From positions 40,753-104,752 of the forward strand of contig JAJSPD010000111.1 in assembly GCA_021307315.1 (NCBI GenBank): DNA of 64,000 nt. The letters are read 5' to 3'. The translations under genes and the position numbers were made by a program. The number at the start of each line of letters is the position of its first letter. Positions within the stretch are counted from its first letter, which is position 1. This document shows positions 54,120 through 64,000 of this stretch, piece after piece. The DNA is from Bisporella sp. PMI_857. Its lineage: Eukaryota > Ascomycota > Leotiomycetes > Helotiales > Helotiaceae. A model generated the notes under the pieces. The model was given only the letters and a program-made list of their open reading frames with translations. It was not told the origin of the DNA and did no database searches.

Positions 54120-57100
54120 TCATCCACTGCCTTCACTGAAGCGCCTTTTTCGAGAAGTAGCTCGACAATAGCCTTGTGCCTTTCTTTGACGGCTGACAAT
54201 AGCGGCGTCCGACCAAGGTTGTCTTTCGCCTAAACATCGGCGCCGTTTTTGAAAAAGCAGCTTGACAATAGTTTTGTGTTTCTTTTCAACTGCTAACGAT
54301 AACGGCGTCCGACCAAGCTTGTCTTGCACTTCAACGTTGGCGTTTTTTTTTAGAAGTAGCTCGACAATAGCTTCGTGCTCTTTTTTAATAGCCCACAATA
54401 GCGATGTTTGACCAAGATTGTCTTTCGCTTCAATATTGGCGCTTTTTTCAAAAAGTAGCTCGACAATAGTTTTGTGCCCTTTTTCAGTGGCTAACAGTAG
54501 TGGCGTTCGACCAACCCTATCTTTCGCTTCAACATTGGTGCCTTTTTCCAAAAGTAGCTCGACAATGGTTTTGTGCTTATTTTCAGCGGCTAGCAATAGC
54601 GGCGTCCGGCCAAAATCGTCTTTCGCCTCAACATTGGCGCTTTTTTGAAAAAGTAACTTGACAATAGTTTCGTGCCCTTTTTCAGCGGCTAGCAATAACG
54701 GCGTCCGACCAAGCCTGTCTTGCACTTCAACGTCGGCGTTTTTTTCGAGAAGTAGCTCGACAATGGCCTTGTGCCCTTTTTTAATAGCCCACAATAGCGA
54801 TGTTTGACCAAGATTGTCTTTTGCTTCAATATCGGCGCTTTTTTCGAGAAGTAACTCGATAATAGTTTTGTGGCCTTTTTCAGTAGCTGACAATAGCGGC
54901 GTCCAACCAACCCTGTCTTTTGTTTTAATGTCGGCACCTTTTGCAAGAAATAGTTCGACAATAGCTTTGTGCCCTTTTTTGGCGGCTAACAATAGCGGCG
55001 TCTGACCAAGCTTGTCTTTTACTTTAACGTCGGCGCCTTTTTCGAGAAGTAGTTCAACAATAGCCTTGTGCCCTTTCCTGGCTGCCCATGATAGCGGCGT
55101 TTGACCGGAATCGTTCTTCGCCTCAATATCGGCGCCTTTTTCAAAGAGTAGCTTCACGGTGGCGCTATGCCCGAAATACGACCCTATCATAAGATCTGTA
55201 GAAGGTGGCGGAATGAGCAAAGATTCTGTCTCCCAATAAATTCTAAACCACGCCGAATAACTTTTCGAATCCGGATCGCAAATTCTTAAAGCGGAAGGTA
55301 CTATGGCAGCGTCATCGATAATATCTGCTTCGCGGAAGTGAGTGCCCCAAGTTTTAGCTGAGTAATCTAGCAAGGTGTGGCTATCGACGGAGTGGCCAGC
55401 TTTCCCATTCGCATCTGTCGGAAGGCTAACGTCGGCGTTAAAGAAATTGAGATAGGCCACACAAATTTCAGTGAGAACTCTGTGTGCCTGGCGGATAGTG
55501 ATGGAATGATGCCAGCGTAGCTCCGACGGAATAGTGGTAGATGATGCGAGGAGAAACTCGCGAGCAGTTTGATGAAGGAAATAAATCTTGCCATGACAAA
55601 TTGAGACGAACAATCCACATAAAGATCTGAGGCGCGACTTGAAGTTCTTTTCGTCCTCGAGGTCGAGATCATGAATAGACTGTGATGCGTCGTTTATATT
55701 TACGGCAACATTCATTTCCGAGAGTGTTAGTGGCCGACTCGCGGCCAGGATAATACTCAAGGCTCTCCGAATTAGATGTTCCTTATCTTTAGACTTGTTA
55801 AGAATTCGGTTATATGCTTCATTAACACTCCTCGGAAGAGTTGCAATAGTGGCCTCCACCCCCTTTGACGTTCTTTTAAAGTTCTCTTTCTCTAAGTAGT
55901 CGAACACAAGGTATACCCAGAGATACGTACGGTGGTGAGTCTCCTGTAGTCTTTTCTCCAGACAGCTCTTGATTGGGGGGTCAAGGTCCTTCGACTTCGA
56001 CAGCTGATTAACCCGGTGCGTAATGACGCGATTCACCTCCTGGCTAATAGCTTCCGACTCCTCCTCACCTGGTATACGAATATATGGAAAAGCGTCCAAC
56101 AGGCTGCGAAACTTGGACACGATCTGCTCATACGGGCGGCTCGTTAGAATATACTTCAACTTGCCCTGGCCGCTACGGCATTGACGCTCCACATTCCGTA
56201 TCAGGACCTCAAACTCTGATTCGGCGCATTCGTCCAGAGCATCAAGGACAATAATTACAGATCCCGCCTGGGGATCTTTAATAGCATTTTGTAGAACCTC
56301 CCAGAGCGATTTTGTGGAGTCAATCAGACCTTGTCCATCTTTGCCAAATTGTAGCATAGCATGTTTAATCAGGTATGGTTTATAAGAGAAAAGCTGGTGA
56401 AGTAATGCGCAAAACGCCTGCCGGACGGTGTTCTGGTCCTGGTCTTTAAAGAAGAAGTAGCAAATAGGTGTCGATCGTGGCAGGCCGTGATCAATCAAGT
56501 ACTTGGCTAACACCGACTTTCCACAGCCAGGATCTGCTGAGACTAGGAGGGGACCTGACTCCTTTTCCAACCAGCTCTGGAAGTGTTCGTGCTGGAGGAA
56601 CCACAAGCACGTGTTTTCAACCCTTTCTTCCACTCGGTCCTTATACCACTCGTATGTGGCGTCCCTACCGCCAGTTGTGAGGCGGAACAGCTGGTGACAC
56701 TTTTGTTCATTTTTGGACAGCCTCTCCTTAGCGAAGTCTTTCTGGGCTTGGAGCTGCTCCTCTGCAATGTCTCGCTGCCTTTCTGCAACTGTCCATAGGA
56801 TTAATATGTGTTAATAGTACAATTCTGAGACCCTTGGACTGACCAGAAAGAATATCGAAGAGCTTCTTTTCAGCTTTAACCTTCTTTGGAGCTATTTGAC
56901 AGAGTAGGTCTTTCGCATATGCAGCAGCCGCCATTGCTGCATAGCCCTGCCAATCCTTGTTCTTGTGAGAATCCGAGTAGTCGCATATACCCCGAATAAC
57001 CAGACAGGGGAAGTGGTTCATAAGCCCAGCCGCTTCCATTTCAAAACACAGAACGCCCATTTGTGCCGCAAGCTTATCCCTAATCAGAGCATCCTTCATT

Positions 57101-57828
57101 AACTGGTTTGCGGAAGCAATCAGACCATAGTGAATCGCCGGATTATCCTCGTCTTCTGTCCGCTTAGGCAGTAACACCAACTTCGATGGTTCATTACCAC
57201 ATATTGTCATGCAGCTTGCGTTAGTATCTGAGGGATGGACGACGTCGCTGTGATAGAGCCTGTCGCTGGTTGAATCTGGTCGCTTGTAATTCTTCCGCAA
57301 TCTTGGCTTCTCTTTGAAGATGTTGCTGATAGCCTCTTCAATTTGATGTCCGTCACTCTCATACCGCGCCTTAAGCTTACTCACCGCCATTCGCAAGATC
57401 ATTGGCGGCTGGTCTAAGAACCCTGTTTGCTTGAACCTTTGATTTTGTATCGTCTTGCCGAAGTCGTACTGGAAAACACCGCCCTTCCCATCGCGAAGGG
57501 CACTAACAACGACATCCCCCAATCGGATATCATGGTTTGCACTTGGTGCTCCGCCGCCGATGCCGACCATTAGACCGATTCTAATGCTAGGGAAGCTGCG
57601 CAGCATGTTGCTCGCAACGATTGCCGCAGAGGATATGCCATACTCCCCATCCGGCAAGACGGCAATGACGACATTGTGTTTCCCAATCCTGCCTAGCGTG
57701 TAATTATTGTTATCGGTGGCGGCGAGCGACTCCGGTTCGTGCTCGCAATCAAGGAAGGCGCGAGCGGCGACGAGCTCTGTAGTTATGGCGCAGATCCATC
57801 CAACGGTGTAGTCTTCAGGGTCGGGCAT
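54120..57828 (-). CDS. NLR-type protein: nucleoside phosphorylase, NACHT, ankyrin repeats
   Basis: Exons 57828-56844 and 56788-54120 (intron 55 nt, donor GTCAGT) join in phase 1 to give 1217 residues. Residues 1-320 form a PNP/UDP-phosphorylase-like domain ([69 protein letters not shown]). The NACHT domain has Walker A ADPGCGKS (about 413-420) and Walker [11 protein letters not shown] (about 506-515). From about 875 at least nine 33-residue ankyrin repeats follow. In fungi this architecture belongs to NLR-like receptors linked to self/non-self recognition and cell death. Near 54252 one base is missing from an A run; the last about 40 residues are out of the ankyrin frame, and the ankyrin frame itself has a TAG. 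So at least two further repeats are lost. Otherwise intact. Confidence 0.9.
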
Positions 57829-58103
57829 GTTGGCTCATGAACAATTGAAATTATTGCGGAGAGTATGAGAGATAAGATATGGCCAGGCTGTCGTTGGGCT
57901 CCGAGACCTGGAGGAAAACAGGCCAGGCGCTTGCTTGCGATGGCCTGAGCCGCTCTCACCCAATAAACATTGTTACCGTGCGCCATGAGGCGGCATCATA
58001 CATGCTTCTACCAATCGAACCTTGCGCAAGTATGGCGCAAGCTACTGTCCGTGCACCCCCATTCCGATCACCTAAATAAGCGAGTATCAACTCCACCAGA
58101 TTA

Positions 58104-59026
58104 ACGTAATCCACAAGCGAGTGGTCAACACAAGTGTCACGGGGAAAGCACAGGCCCTTAGCTTGCCAAGCTTGCCAAGCATGCGGAACCTCCTATTTTT
58201 TAGTGAAGATCTCCTCATGAGTTCTCCTGTTCTCTAGACAACGATATCATCACGATATCTCTGCGCACGCGACCCACGCATACTAAGCTCATGAGTGAAC
58301 CTAGTCTGTGACAACAAGCGAGTGGTCAACACAAGCGAGTGGTCATATTTTTCTTGGCACAACACAAAAAGTTAAATAACACAACAATTAAACAATTAAT
58401 TAATTATAGCTATTCAGATTCGAAATTTCCAAGTTCTACTCTAATATTTTGACACGTTCGTACGTTATAACCAAATTCTCCGCACGATTTACAACGTCGT
58501 TGTTGTAGTGCGGAAACCTTCGTACGACTACTACTTTCGGCTAAATCAGTCTGTAATTGCGTATTAACGTCATTTTAAGCCTAAAAGTCTTGTACATCTC
58601 GTAAACTAAGTAATCCTTCTTTTTGAATTCGACGCTTTTTCGTACAACGACGCCGACTAAGTTTATTATTTGCTTTGCGCAATGCAGCGTTCTCTTCGCG
58701 TAACAAAACTAATTCGTGAATTGCACGCGTTGCACTTTTAGCAAACTGATTTACACTTAACAAAAGCGCAGTTAACGAGCTATTTTAATGTTGTACGATC
58801 TTTTCTTTTACATATTTAGTATGTAATTGCGTTTCGATTACGTTGTGCGGCGTTTTTGGCTCTTAAGCTGAAAGCAAGCTAAACGAAGTTATCGAAAAAG
58901 TTAAAGTAAAAAGTCTAATATCAAGCTGTGAAATCACATAATTTGGATCGTACAGTACAAGCTCTGTTCCGCGAAACCCTTTTTGAATATTTGATTCTGT
59001 TATTGTCGTACAAAATGCAATGTAAA
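58104..59026 (-). mobile_element. Pogo-2 fragment (terminus plus C-terminal coding part)
   Basis: Begins ACGTAATCCACAAGCGAGTG after TA (58102-58103), the same end as pogo-1, with three tandem ACAAGCGAGTGGTCAAC units. The third and later units follow an inserted solo LTR F. Minus-strand coding remnants match the pogo-1 C-terminus: LVLLREENAALRKANNKLSR and the knuckle CKSCGEFGYNVRTC, where Tyr replaces the His. It is cut at 59026 by the insertion of Gypsy-1; the rest would lie beyond Gypsy-1, outside the window. Confidence 0.8.
58135..58313. repeat. Solo LTR, family F, TSD ACAAG (179 bp)
   Basis: Starts TGTCACGGGGAAAG and ends CTAGTCTGTGACA. Perfect duplications ACAAG at 58130-58134 and 58314-58318. 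Inserted in the tandem terminal repeats of pogo-2. Only copy in this window. Confidence 0.85.
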
Positions 59027-59390
59027 TGTAACAAATAGAGGGCAGCAGGAGGGATTTGCAATATAACAGATAAGGATAGTGGCTAGCGGTGTAATTGCAA
59101 TAGTGATGAATTGATATTAGAAGTATGCTTGTAAGTCTAACATGGAAAGGAAAAACTCAAGCTTGCCTTGTTCAGAAAGCTCTAGCTGTTCCTTATATCT
59201 TTCACTGTGCTGTAGCTGTGAGCCTGTGGCTGCTGTAGCTGTTGTAGCTGGAAGCCTGTGGCTGCTGGAGCTGTTGTAGCTGGAAGCCTGTGGCTGCTGT
59301 AGCTGTAAGCCCGTGGCTGGCCATAGGCGGAGCGTGCCGCTTGCAGCCCTGAAAGTCCTACAGCTGAAAACCCTTCGGCTGACTGTTACA
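59027..59390 (-). repeat. 3' LTR of Gypsy-1 (family D, 364 bp)
   Basis: On the minus strand starts TGTAACAGTCAGCCGAAGGG and ends CTATTTGTTACA. Contains the CAGCTACAGCAGCCACAGGC array in several copies. Confidence 0.9.
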
Positions 59391-59407
59391 ACTATCCCCC
59401 TTCCTAT
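59391..59407 (-). other. Polypurine tract of Gypsy-1
   Basis: On the minus strand AGGAAGGGGGATAG lies one base before the LTR's TGTAACAG, the usual position of the plus-strand primer. It identifies family D as the LTR of this element. Confidence 0.8.
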
Positions 59408-59504
59408 GGCTACTAGTCCTCGAGTAGCCAAGCTAATAGTAACTGAACGACTGATTGACTGACTGTCCTCATTAAAACCTTGTAGGAAAAAGAGTAACAA
59501 CAGT

Positions 59505-62500
59505 TTATTTCCTCTTTTTCAACCGTTCATACCTTTTTATAGCACTTTGTGCGTGCTCCATATCCTTAGCCGGAACCCATTGATTGTACTTTGTTGGCCA
59601 TCCTTCCCATTTCACTAAATAGCATAACTGACTCTTAATTTCCGCTTGATCTTTGACCTCTTCAACTTCCCATTCTGCGTCTTCTTCTAAATCAGGCAGT
59701 AGCAATAGCGGTTGTCCCTTTCTTGGCTTGTATTCTTCAATAAGTTGTATTGAAAACACATCATGCAATTGGCTGTATTTTTCTGGCAAAGCCAGTCTAT
59801 AAGCCTGAAAGCTAATTCGTTCCAGTATCCGGAAAGGACTAATCCAGCGTAGTTGTAGTTTTTTATTTTTTAGTCGTAAGTTCCGAGTTGATAGCTTAAC
59901 TAAATTGCCGCGCTTAAATAGCCTAGGTTAGTGCTTTTGGTTGTAGTATTTAGCTTGTCGTTCCTGGCTGTTGAAAAGCTTTTCTCGAAGCTTATTCCGT
60001 AATTCTTGTAGCTTTTCGATTCGGTTTTAAGCTGCTGGAATCTCCCCTTTAGTAGTGCTGTCCTCAGCACTTATGTCGATCCTGAGCTCTAGATTGTAAC
60101 CGTACAATGCCATAAAAGGAGTGATTTTAGTGCTTAAGCTGCGGCTATTATTGTATGCGAATTCTGCGCTGGAAAGTAACTTTGCCCAATTCATTTGCTC
60201 TAAGTCAGTATAACACCGAAGATAGTTTTCAAGAATTCGATTTAAGATTTCAGTTTGGCCATCTGTCTAAGGATAAAAAGCTGTACTCATTCGTCTTTTA
60301 ATAAGAGAATAAGCGCAAACTTCAGCCCAGAATTTTGAAGTAATTCTAGTGTCCCGGTCAGAAACTATTCCTTTTGGGGATCCATACTTTAGTTCAATAT
60401 TTTCGTGGAATATCGCTGCAAATTCTGGTGCAGTAACATTAGTTGTTGTAAAGATGAATTTTGCCATTTTAGTGTAGCGGTCTACGATCACTAAAATAGC
60501 GTCGTATGCTTTTGTTCCTATATAGGATTCTGGCAGTTGAGTAATAAAGTCAAAAAAGACTTCTTGCCATAGCCCTTCCGGCACGAGCAGTAGCTGTAAT
60601 TTTCCATAAGGCTTGTGTCGAGGAATCGCAATATTTTGACATATAAAGCAGCTAATCACATAGTCTTTGACATCTTGTAATAGCCCTGGCCAATAAAATT
60701 TCCGTTCTAATAGCTTTTTTGTTTTGTCGATACCCCAATAGCCTGCAAATTGGTCATCATAGTACAAATAAAGTAACTTTTGTGTCAATGCTTTTTAAGC
60801 AGAAACCACAACTTTGTTTTCGTATTTCAAAAGACCCTTCTGGTCTATAGTATAGCCGTCTCGGCCAGCGTCAGCTTTAAGCTCTTTTACAAACTTCAAA
60901 CTTAAAAGATCAGTTTCTTGTAGCTTCCGAATCGAAGCTAATAAAGTATCTGCTGTTTTTTCAACTAAAAGATTCTCGTTCTAAGTTGCCTTTTTGGCTT
61001 CCTTTCTAGTTACTGATTGAATCTTAATTAGATCTAGCAAGCGTCCTGCTTCTAAATCTGCTGCCTCCGGCAGCGCGAACTGGGCTTCGCTATCGAGCCT
61101 CAGTCCCAGCCTATCTCTGATCTCGAGCTTAGACTGTGATCTATCTCTATCGAGCTTAGACCTAGCTGCGTCACACAGCTGTACTAAATCTGCCGCTTCT
61201 GGCAGCACGAACTAAGCTTCGCTCTCAAGCCTCAGCTCTAGCCTATCTCTGTTTTCGAGCTTAGACTGTGATCTATCTCTATCGAGCTTAGACCTAGCTG
61301 CGTCACACAGCTGTACTTTAGCCAAATCACATGGCTTTTCTGCTTTTCCGCAGAAACTTGTTCTAGCCAAATCATATAGCTCTTCTGCATTCCGCAGAGA
61401 CTTTGTTCTAGCCAAATCATATAGCTCTTCTGCATTCCGCAAAGACTTTGTTCTAGCCAAATCATATAGCTCTTCTGCATTCCGCAGAGACTTTGTTCTA
61501 GCCAAATTACATAGCTTTTCTGCTTTTCCGCAAAAACTTGTTCTAGCCAAATCATATAGCTCTTCTGCATTCCGCAGAGACTTTGTTCTAGCCAAATCAT
61601 ATGGCTCTTCTGCATTCCGCAAAGACTTTGTTCTAGCCAAATCATATAGCTTTTCTGCATTCCGCAGAAACTTTGTTCTAGCCAAATCATATAGCTTTTC
61701 TGCATTCCGCAGAGACTTTGTTCTAGCCAAATCATATAGCTTTTCTGCATTCCGCAGGTTTGGTTCTGATATTACTAGTCTGTTTATTAGCAAATCTTTT
61801 TAAACAGGCTCATTTTGATCTGTAGCTTTGTAGTCAGGCCGCCTCGACGGCCCGTCGGCGGGATTAAAAAGCCCTGGCCGATGTCGTATAATAAAATCAT
61901 AAAAAGAAAAATAAATAAGCCATCTAGCTTGTCTGCCATTGATCTTTGGCTGTTTCATGAAACTTTGCAAGTTTTGATAATCTGACCAAACTTCGATAGT
62001 ATGCTGACTTCCTTCTAAGTAATAGCGCCAATGCTTAAAGCACTCAATTATAGCTATAAGCTCTTTATCAAAAATGCCGTAATAAAGCTCTGCTCTTTTG
62101 AATTGCTTGGAGAAAAAAGCAATTGAGTGCTATTGGCCGGAATCTTTTTGTAGCTGAAAAAGGACACCGCCTATAGCGACATTAGACGCATCCGTTTCTA
62201 GTCGAATAAGAAGTACAGGGTCGTAGTGTCGAAGTAAAAGTGCCGTCTAGAAAGCTCCGAAAAAGCTCCGAAACGCTTTTGCTTTAAAAACGCCCCAAAC
62301 TGTACTGAGGTTGCCGGGTTTGCGGCCATTTTGACTACCTTTTAGTAAAGCAGTCAAAAGTTTTGCGATAGCTGAATAATTCTTAATAAAACGTCGGTAG
62401 AAGTTGCAAAATCCAAGAAGAACTTGTAAATTTCTGTAGGTTTTCGGAGAATAATTTTTCTATTCTTTAATAGTTTGTACTCGGCGTGAGTCCATATTAA

Positions 62501-62914
62501 TGCCAGTAAAACTGATAATAAAGCCAAAAAACTCTAATTCTTTTTGATAGAACTGACACTTTGAAAGTTTTGCATAAAGCTCCGCTTGTCGAAGTTTTTC
62601 GCATATTTGTTGTAAATGCTAGTTATGTTCTTTTTTTGTTTTAGAGAAAATGAGTATGTCGTCCAAATAAACAATACAAAAATCATCAACCAAGCCGCGA
62701 AAAGCTTTGTTAATATATGCCTAGAACGTAGCAGGTGCATTAGTAAAGCTTATCGGTACTACTAAGAATTCGAAGTGCCCGTAACGAGTTCGGAAAGCTG
62801 TTTTCCATTTATCGCCTTTTTTGATCCGTAACCGGTAATATACGTCCTTCAAATCGATTTTGCTGAAATATTAAGCTCCGGATACTCTGTCTATAATCTC
62901 AGAAATCAGTGGCA
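59505..62914 (-). pseudogene. Gypsy-1 Pol polyprotein, RIP-damaged, partial
   Basis: From 62914 downward: reverse transcriptase ([42 protein letters not shown]), RNase H (LIRLETDASNVAIGGVLFQL, FDKELIAIIECFKHWRYYLE), a repeated linker, an integrase zinc-binding region (YWGIDKTKKLLERKFYWPGL, CFICQ), catalytic core (VDRYTKMAKFIF, SDRDTRITSKFW, then DGQTEILNRILENYLR after a stop), and a chromodomain (CYLVKWEGWPTKYNQWVPAK). Stops fall mainly where Gln is expected (for example APATF-stop-AYINKAF, FYP-stop-TDGQTE), consistent with CAG-to-TAG changes. The element cannot encode a working Pol. Confidence 0.9.
61060..61793 (-). repeat. 45-bp tandem repeats and a larger duplication inside Gypsy-1
   Basis: From 61770 to about 61320 a 45-bp unit is repeated about 10 times in frame, encoding RNAEELYDLARTKSL with variants (for example CGKAEKLCNLARTKSL). 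Next to it, at about 61060-61320, a longer segment encoding VQLCDAARSKLDRDRSQSKL and RDRLGLRLDSEA occurs twice in tandem (about 135 bp). The array sits between RNase H and integrase. The two end units with SFCGKAEK recur, implying block duplication. Confidence 0.85.
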
Positions 62915-63175
62915 TGTAACAACCGGTATGCCCAAGGTGCGACACGGAGGCCATGGCACGGGATCAGGAGGCTGAAGATCAGGGTATGAGGGGTTTCAGA
63001 GCCGATACGGAGGAGAGTCGGAGTCGCCTATATAAAGGGCCTGCTCCAACTCTCTACAGTTGTTCCTCATGTTTTTGTATCCTTCGTAGGTAGACCTATA
63101 AGGCAATCACTATCAGCCTATTGTACGCACTCCCATATGCCTCTATTCTAGCCCGTGATTCCTTGCGTCGTTACA
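62915..63175 (+). repeat. LTR, family G (5' LTR of Gypsy-2, 261 bp)
   Basis: Starts TGTAACAACCGG and ends TTGCGTCGTTACA. A strong TATA box CCTATATAAAGGG lies about 120 bp in. Right flank TTATA does not match the left flank, so it is not a solo LTR. Confidence 0.8.
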
Positions 63176-63613
63176 TTATACAAAAACATCAAGTCAGCCG
63201 GGGACGGCCTTTTTATAATATCCCATTTTCGAGTTTATTCTACCATACCGGACCTGATTCGGTGCAAAGTCTTATTCTATTAGATATCCTCAAATAGCCG
63301 AGATTCCAGAGATCTCTCGGACAGCTGGTGAGCCTGGGTTTGGTTCAGCGCGTGCAGCCAGTAAAAATCGTCGTGGAGACGTCAGGGAGAATATCAGAGA
63401 TTCTTCAAGAATCCCCTTTGCGCAAAAGAAATTGCGGACAGAAGACAAGCAGCAACAGGCTAACCGGAAACTTGTTCTTCTATACACTTTATACTTACCA
63501 CCGAATCTTTACCGACATAAGTCATTATGTCGGCATTACAACCACAGGACTACGTTCCAGCCGACAGAGCGCAGGACAGTTAAACTCTTGTAGGAGAGTC
63601 AACTTCTACTCAG

Positions 63614-63871
63614 ATGCTTTTTTTATCTAGATCCCGTACAACTCAACGTGCGCGAAATCTTCGCAATTACAGCAATCCTGATGAAATGCGCGGCATTATT
63701 CAATCATTGGAAACAAAAGCAAACGACGCGGAACGCATACAGCAGAATAATCGCGCGGAGTTTTTTGCTTTGCAAAACTCAATTGCAGAGCTAACTCGGC
63801 TAACTGCCCAATTAGTCCAAAATCAGAACAAACGCCGACTCCGCTGTAGATTCGTTGCATTATCAAAATAA
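63614..63871 (+). pseudogene. Gag-like N-terminus of Gypsy-2, partial
   Basis: Reads MLFLSRSRTTQRARNLRNYS, then a heptad-patterned helix (MRGIIQSLETKANDAERIQQ, FALQNSIAELTRLTAQLVQN), the usual coiled-coil start of fungal Gypsy Gag. The frame stops at 63871. The next frame over continues with SSLRQLSKDSSLHGTSYLKQ, suggesting a frameshift near 63830. The rest lies outside. Confidence 0.55.
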
Positions 63872-64000
63872 AACGCCACGTTCTAAAGCTTCAAGTTTGC
63901 GACAACTATCAAAAGATAGTTCTTTACACGGAACTAGTTATTTAAAACAATTTCTACAATTCTCGAGATCAGCTACAAAGAATTCTTGACGCTAATCAAA

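Larger units (their letters stand above)
59027..62914 (-). mobile_element. Gypsy-1, Ty3/Gypsy chromovirus, 3' half
   Basis: Minus-strand LTR retrotransposon whose 3' LTR is 59027-59390. Reading from high to low coordinates: reverse transcriptase, RNase H, a repeat-rich linker, integrase, chromodomain, polypurine tract, LTR. The 3' flank GTAAA (59022-59026) is the expected target duplication. The 5' half is missing from view because Gypsy-2 interrupts the reverse transcriptase at 62914. Solo LTRs of family D across the window come from this family. Confidence 0.9.
62915..64000 (+). mobile_element. Gypsy-2, LTR retrotransposon, 5' part, continues beyond window
   Basis: Plus-strand element beginning with a 261-bp LTR at 62915, followed by an untranslated leader and a Gag-like frame from 63614. 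It interrupts the Gypsy-1 reverse transcriptase exactly at codon MPLISE. The left flank TGGCA (62910-62914) should recur at its far end outside the window. Confidence 0.75.

Noticed and set aside
61238..61750. 170-residue ORF of repeated MIWLEQSLCGMQKSY as a repeat protein gene
   Set aside because: Alternate frame of the 45-bp array; the LYDLARTKSL frame continues into flanking Gypsy-1 coding sequence.
62915..63175. Solo LTR
   Set aside because: Right flank does not match the left, and a Gag-like frame follows in the same orientation, so it is better read as a 5' LTR.

Overview
The window is nuclear DNA of a filamentous ascomycete (Pezizomycotina). The signs are short GT-AG introns of about 50-80 nt with GTRAGT-type donors and CTGAC-like branch sites, secreted carbohydrate-active and esterase genes, a nucleoside-phosphorylase/NACHT/ankyrin NLR, and a dense mosaic of fungal transposons. 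The transposon ORFs carry CAG/CAA-to-stop and TGG-to-stop changes, the pattern expected of repeat-induced point mutation (RIP). No tRNA, rRNA or CRISPR was recognised.

Layout. 1-3.1 kb: LTR and MULE debris and a patatin remnant. 3.7-5.5 kb: three-exon type-B carboxylesterase (-). 7.0-8.8 kb: a Fot1/Tc1-like non-autonomous element holding a solo LTR, then a solo LTR beside a kinase-like pseudogene. 9.1-10.5 kb: GH43 glycosidase (-). 11-15.8 kb: a nested transposon stack. 16.0-16.5 kb: small cysteine-rich secreted protein (-). 17.5-21.1 kb: nested inverted repeats, a solo LTR and ankyrin-like debris. 21.7-24.1 kb: a fungal 'LPLEIRNQIY'-type protein (+) and a secreted protein with deaminase-like motifs (-). 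26.8-34.8 kb: two large unrecognised multi-exon genes, divergently arranged. 37.8-38.2 kb: a small broken gene. 39.4-40.5 kb: a glutamic-peptidase-like gene (+). 40.6-53.7 kb: two MULE copies, a pogo-like element and two related zinc-finger (OrsD-type) genes, one with a C-terminal tyrosine-recombinase signature. 54.1-57.8 kb: the NLR (-). 58.1-64 kb: pogo fragment, a RIP-damaged Gypsy chromovirus (-), and the start of a second LTR element (+) inserted in its reverse transcriptase.

At least ten LTR families are present (called A-J here), mostly as solo LTRs; nine insertions keep perfect 5-bp target duplications. One hAT keeps an 8-bp duplication and one MULE a 9-bp duplication, so much of the order of insertion can be read directly.

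The host genes do not form one pathway. The esterase, GH43, cysteine-rich protein and deaminase-like protein look secreted. The NLR, patatin, kinase-like and ankyrin remnants look like fungal self/non-self recognition families. The most interesting unexplained items are the zinc-finger/tyrosine-recombinase protein and the divergent gene pair at 26.8-34.8 kb.
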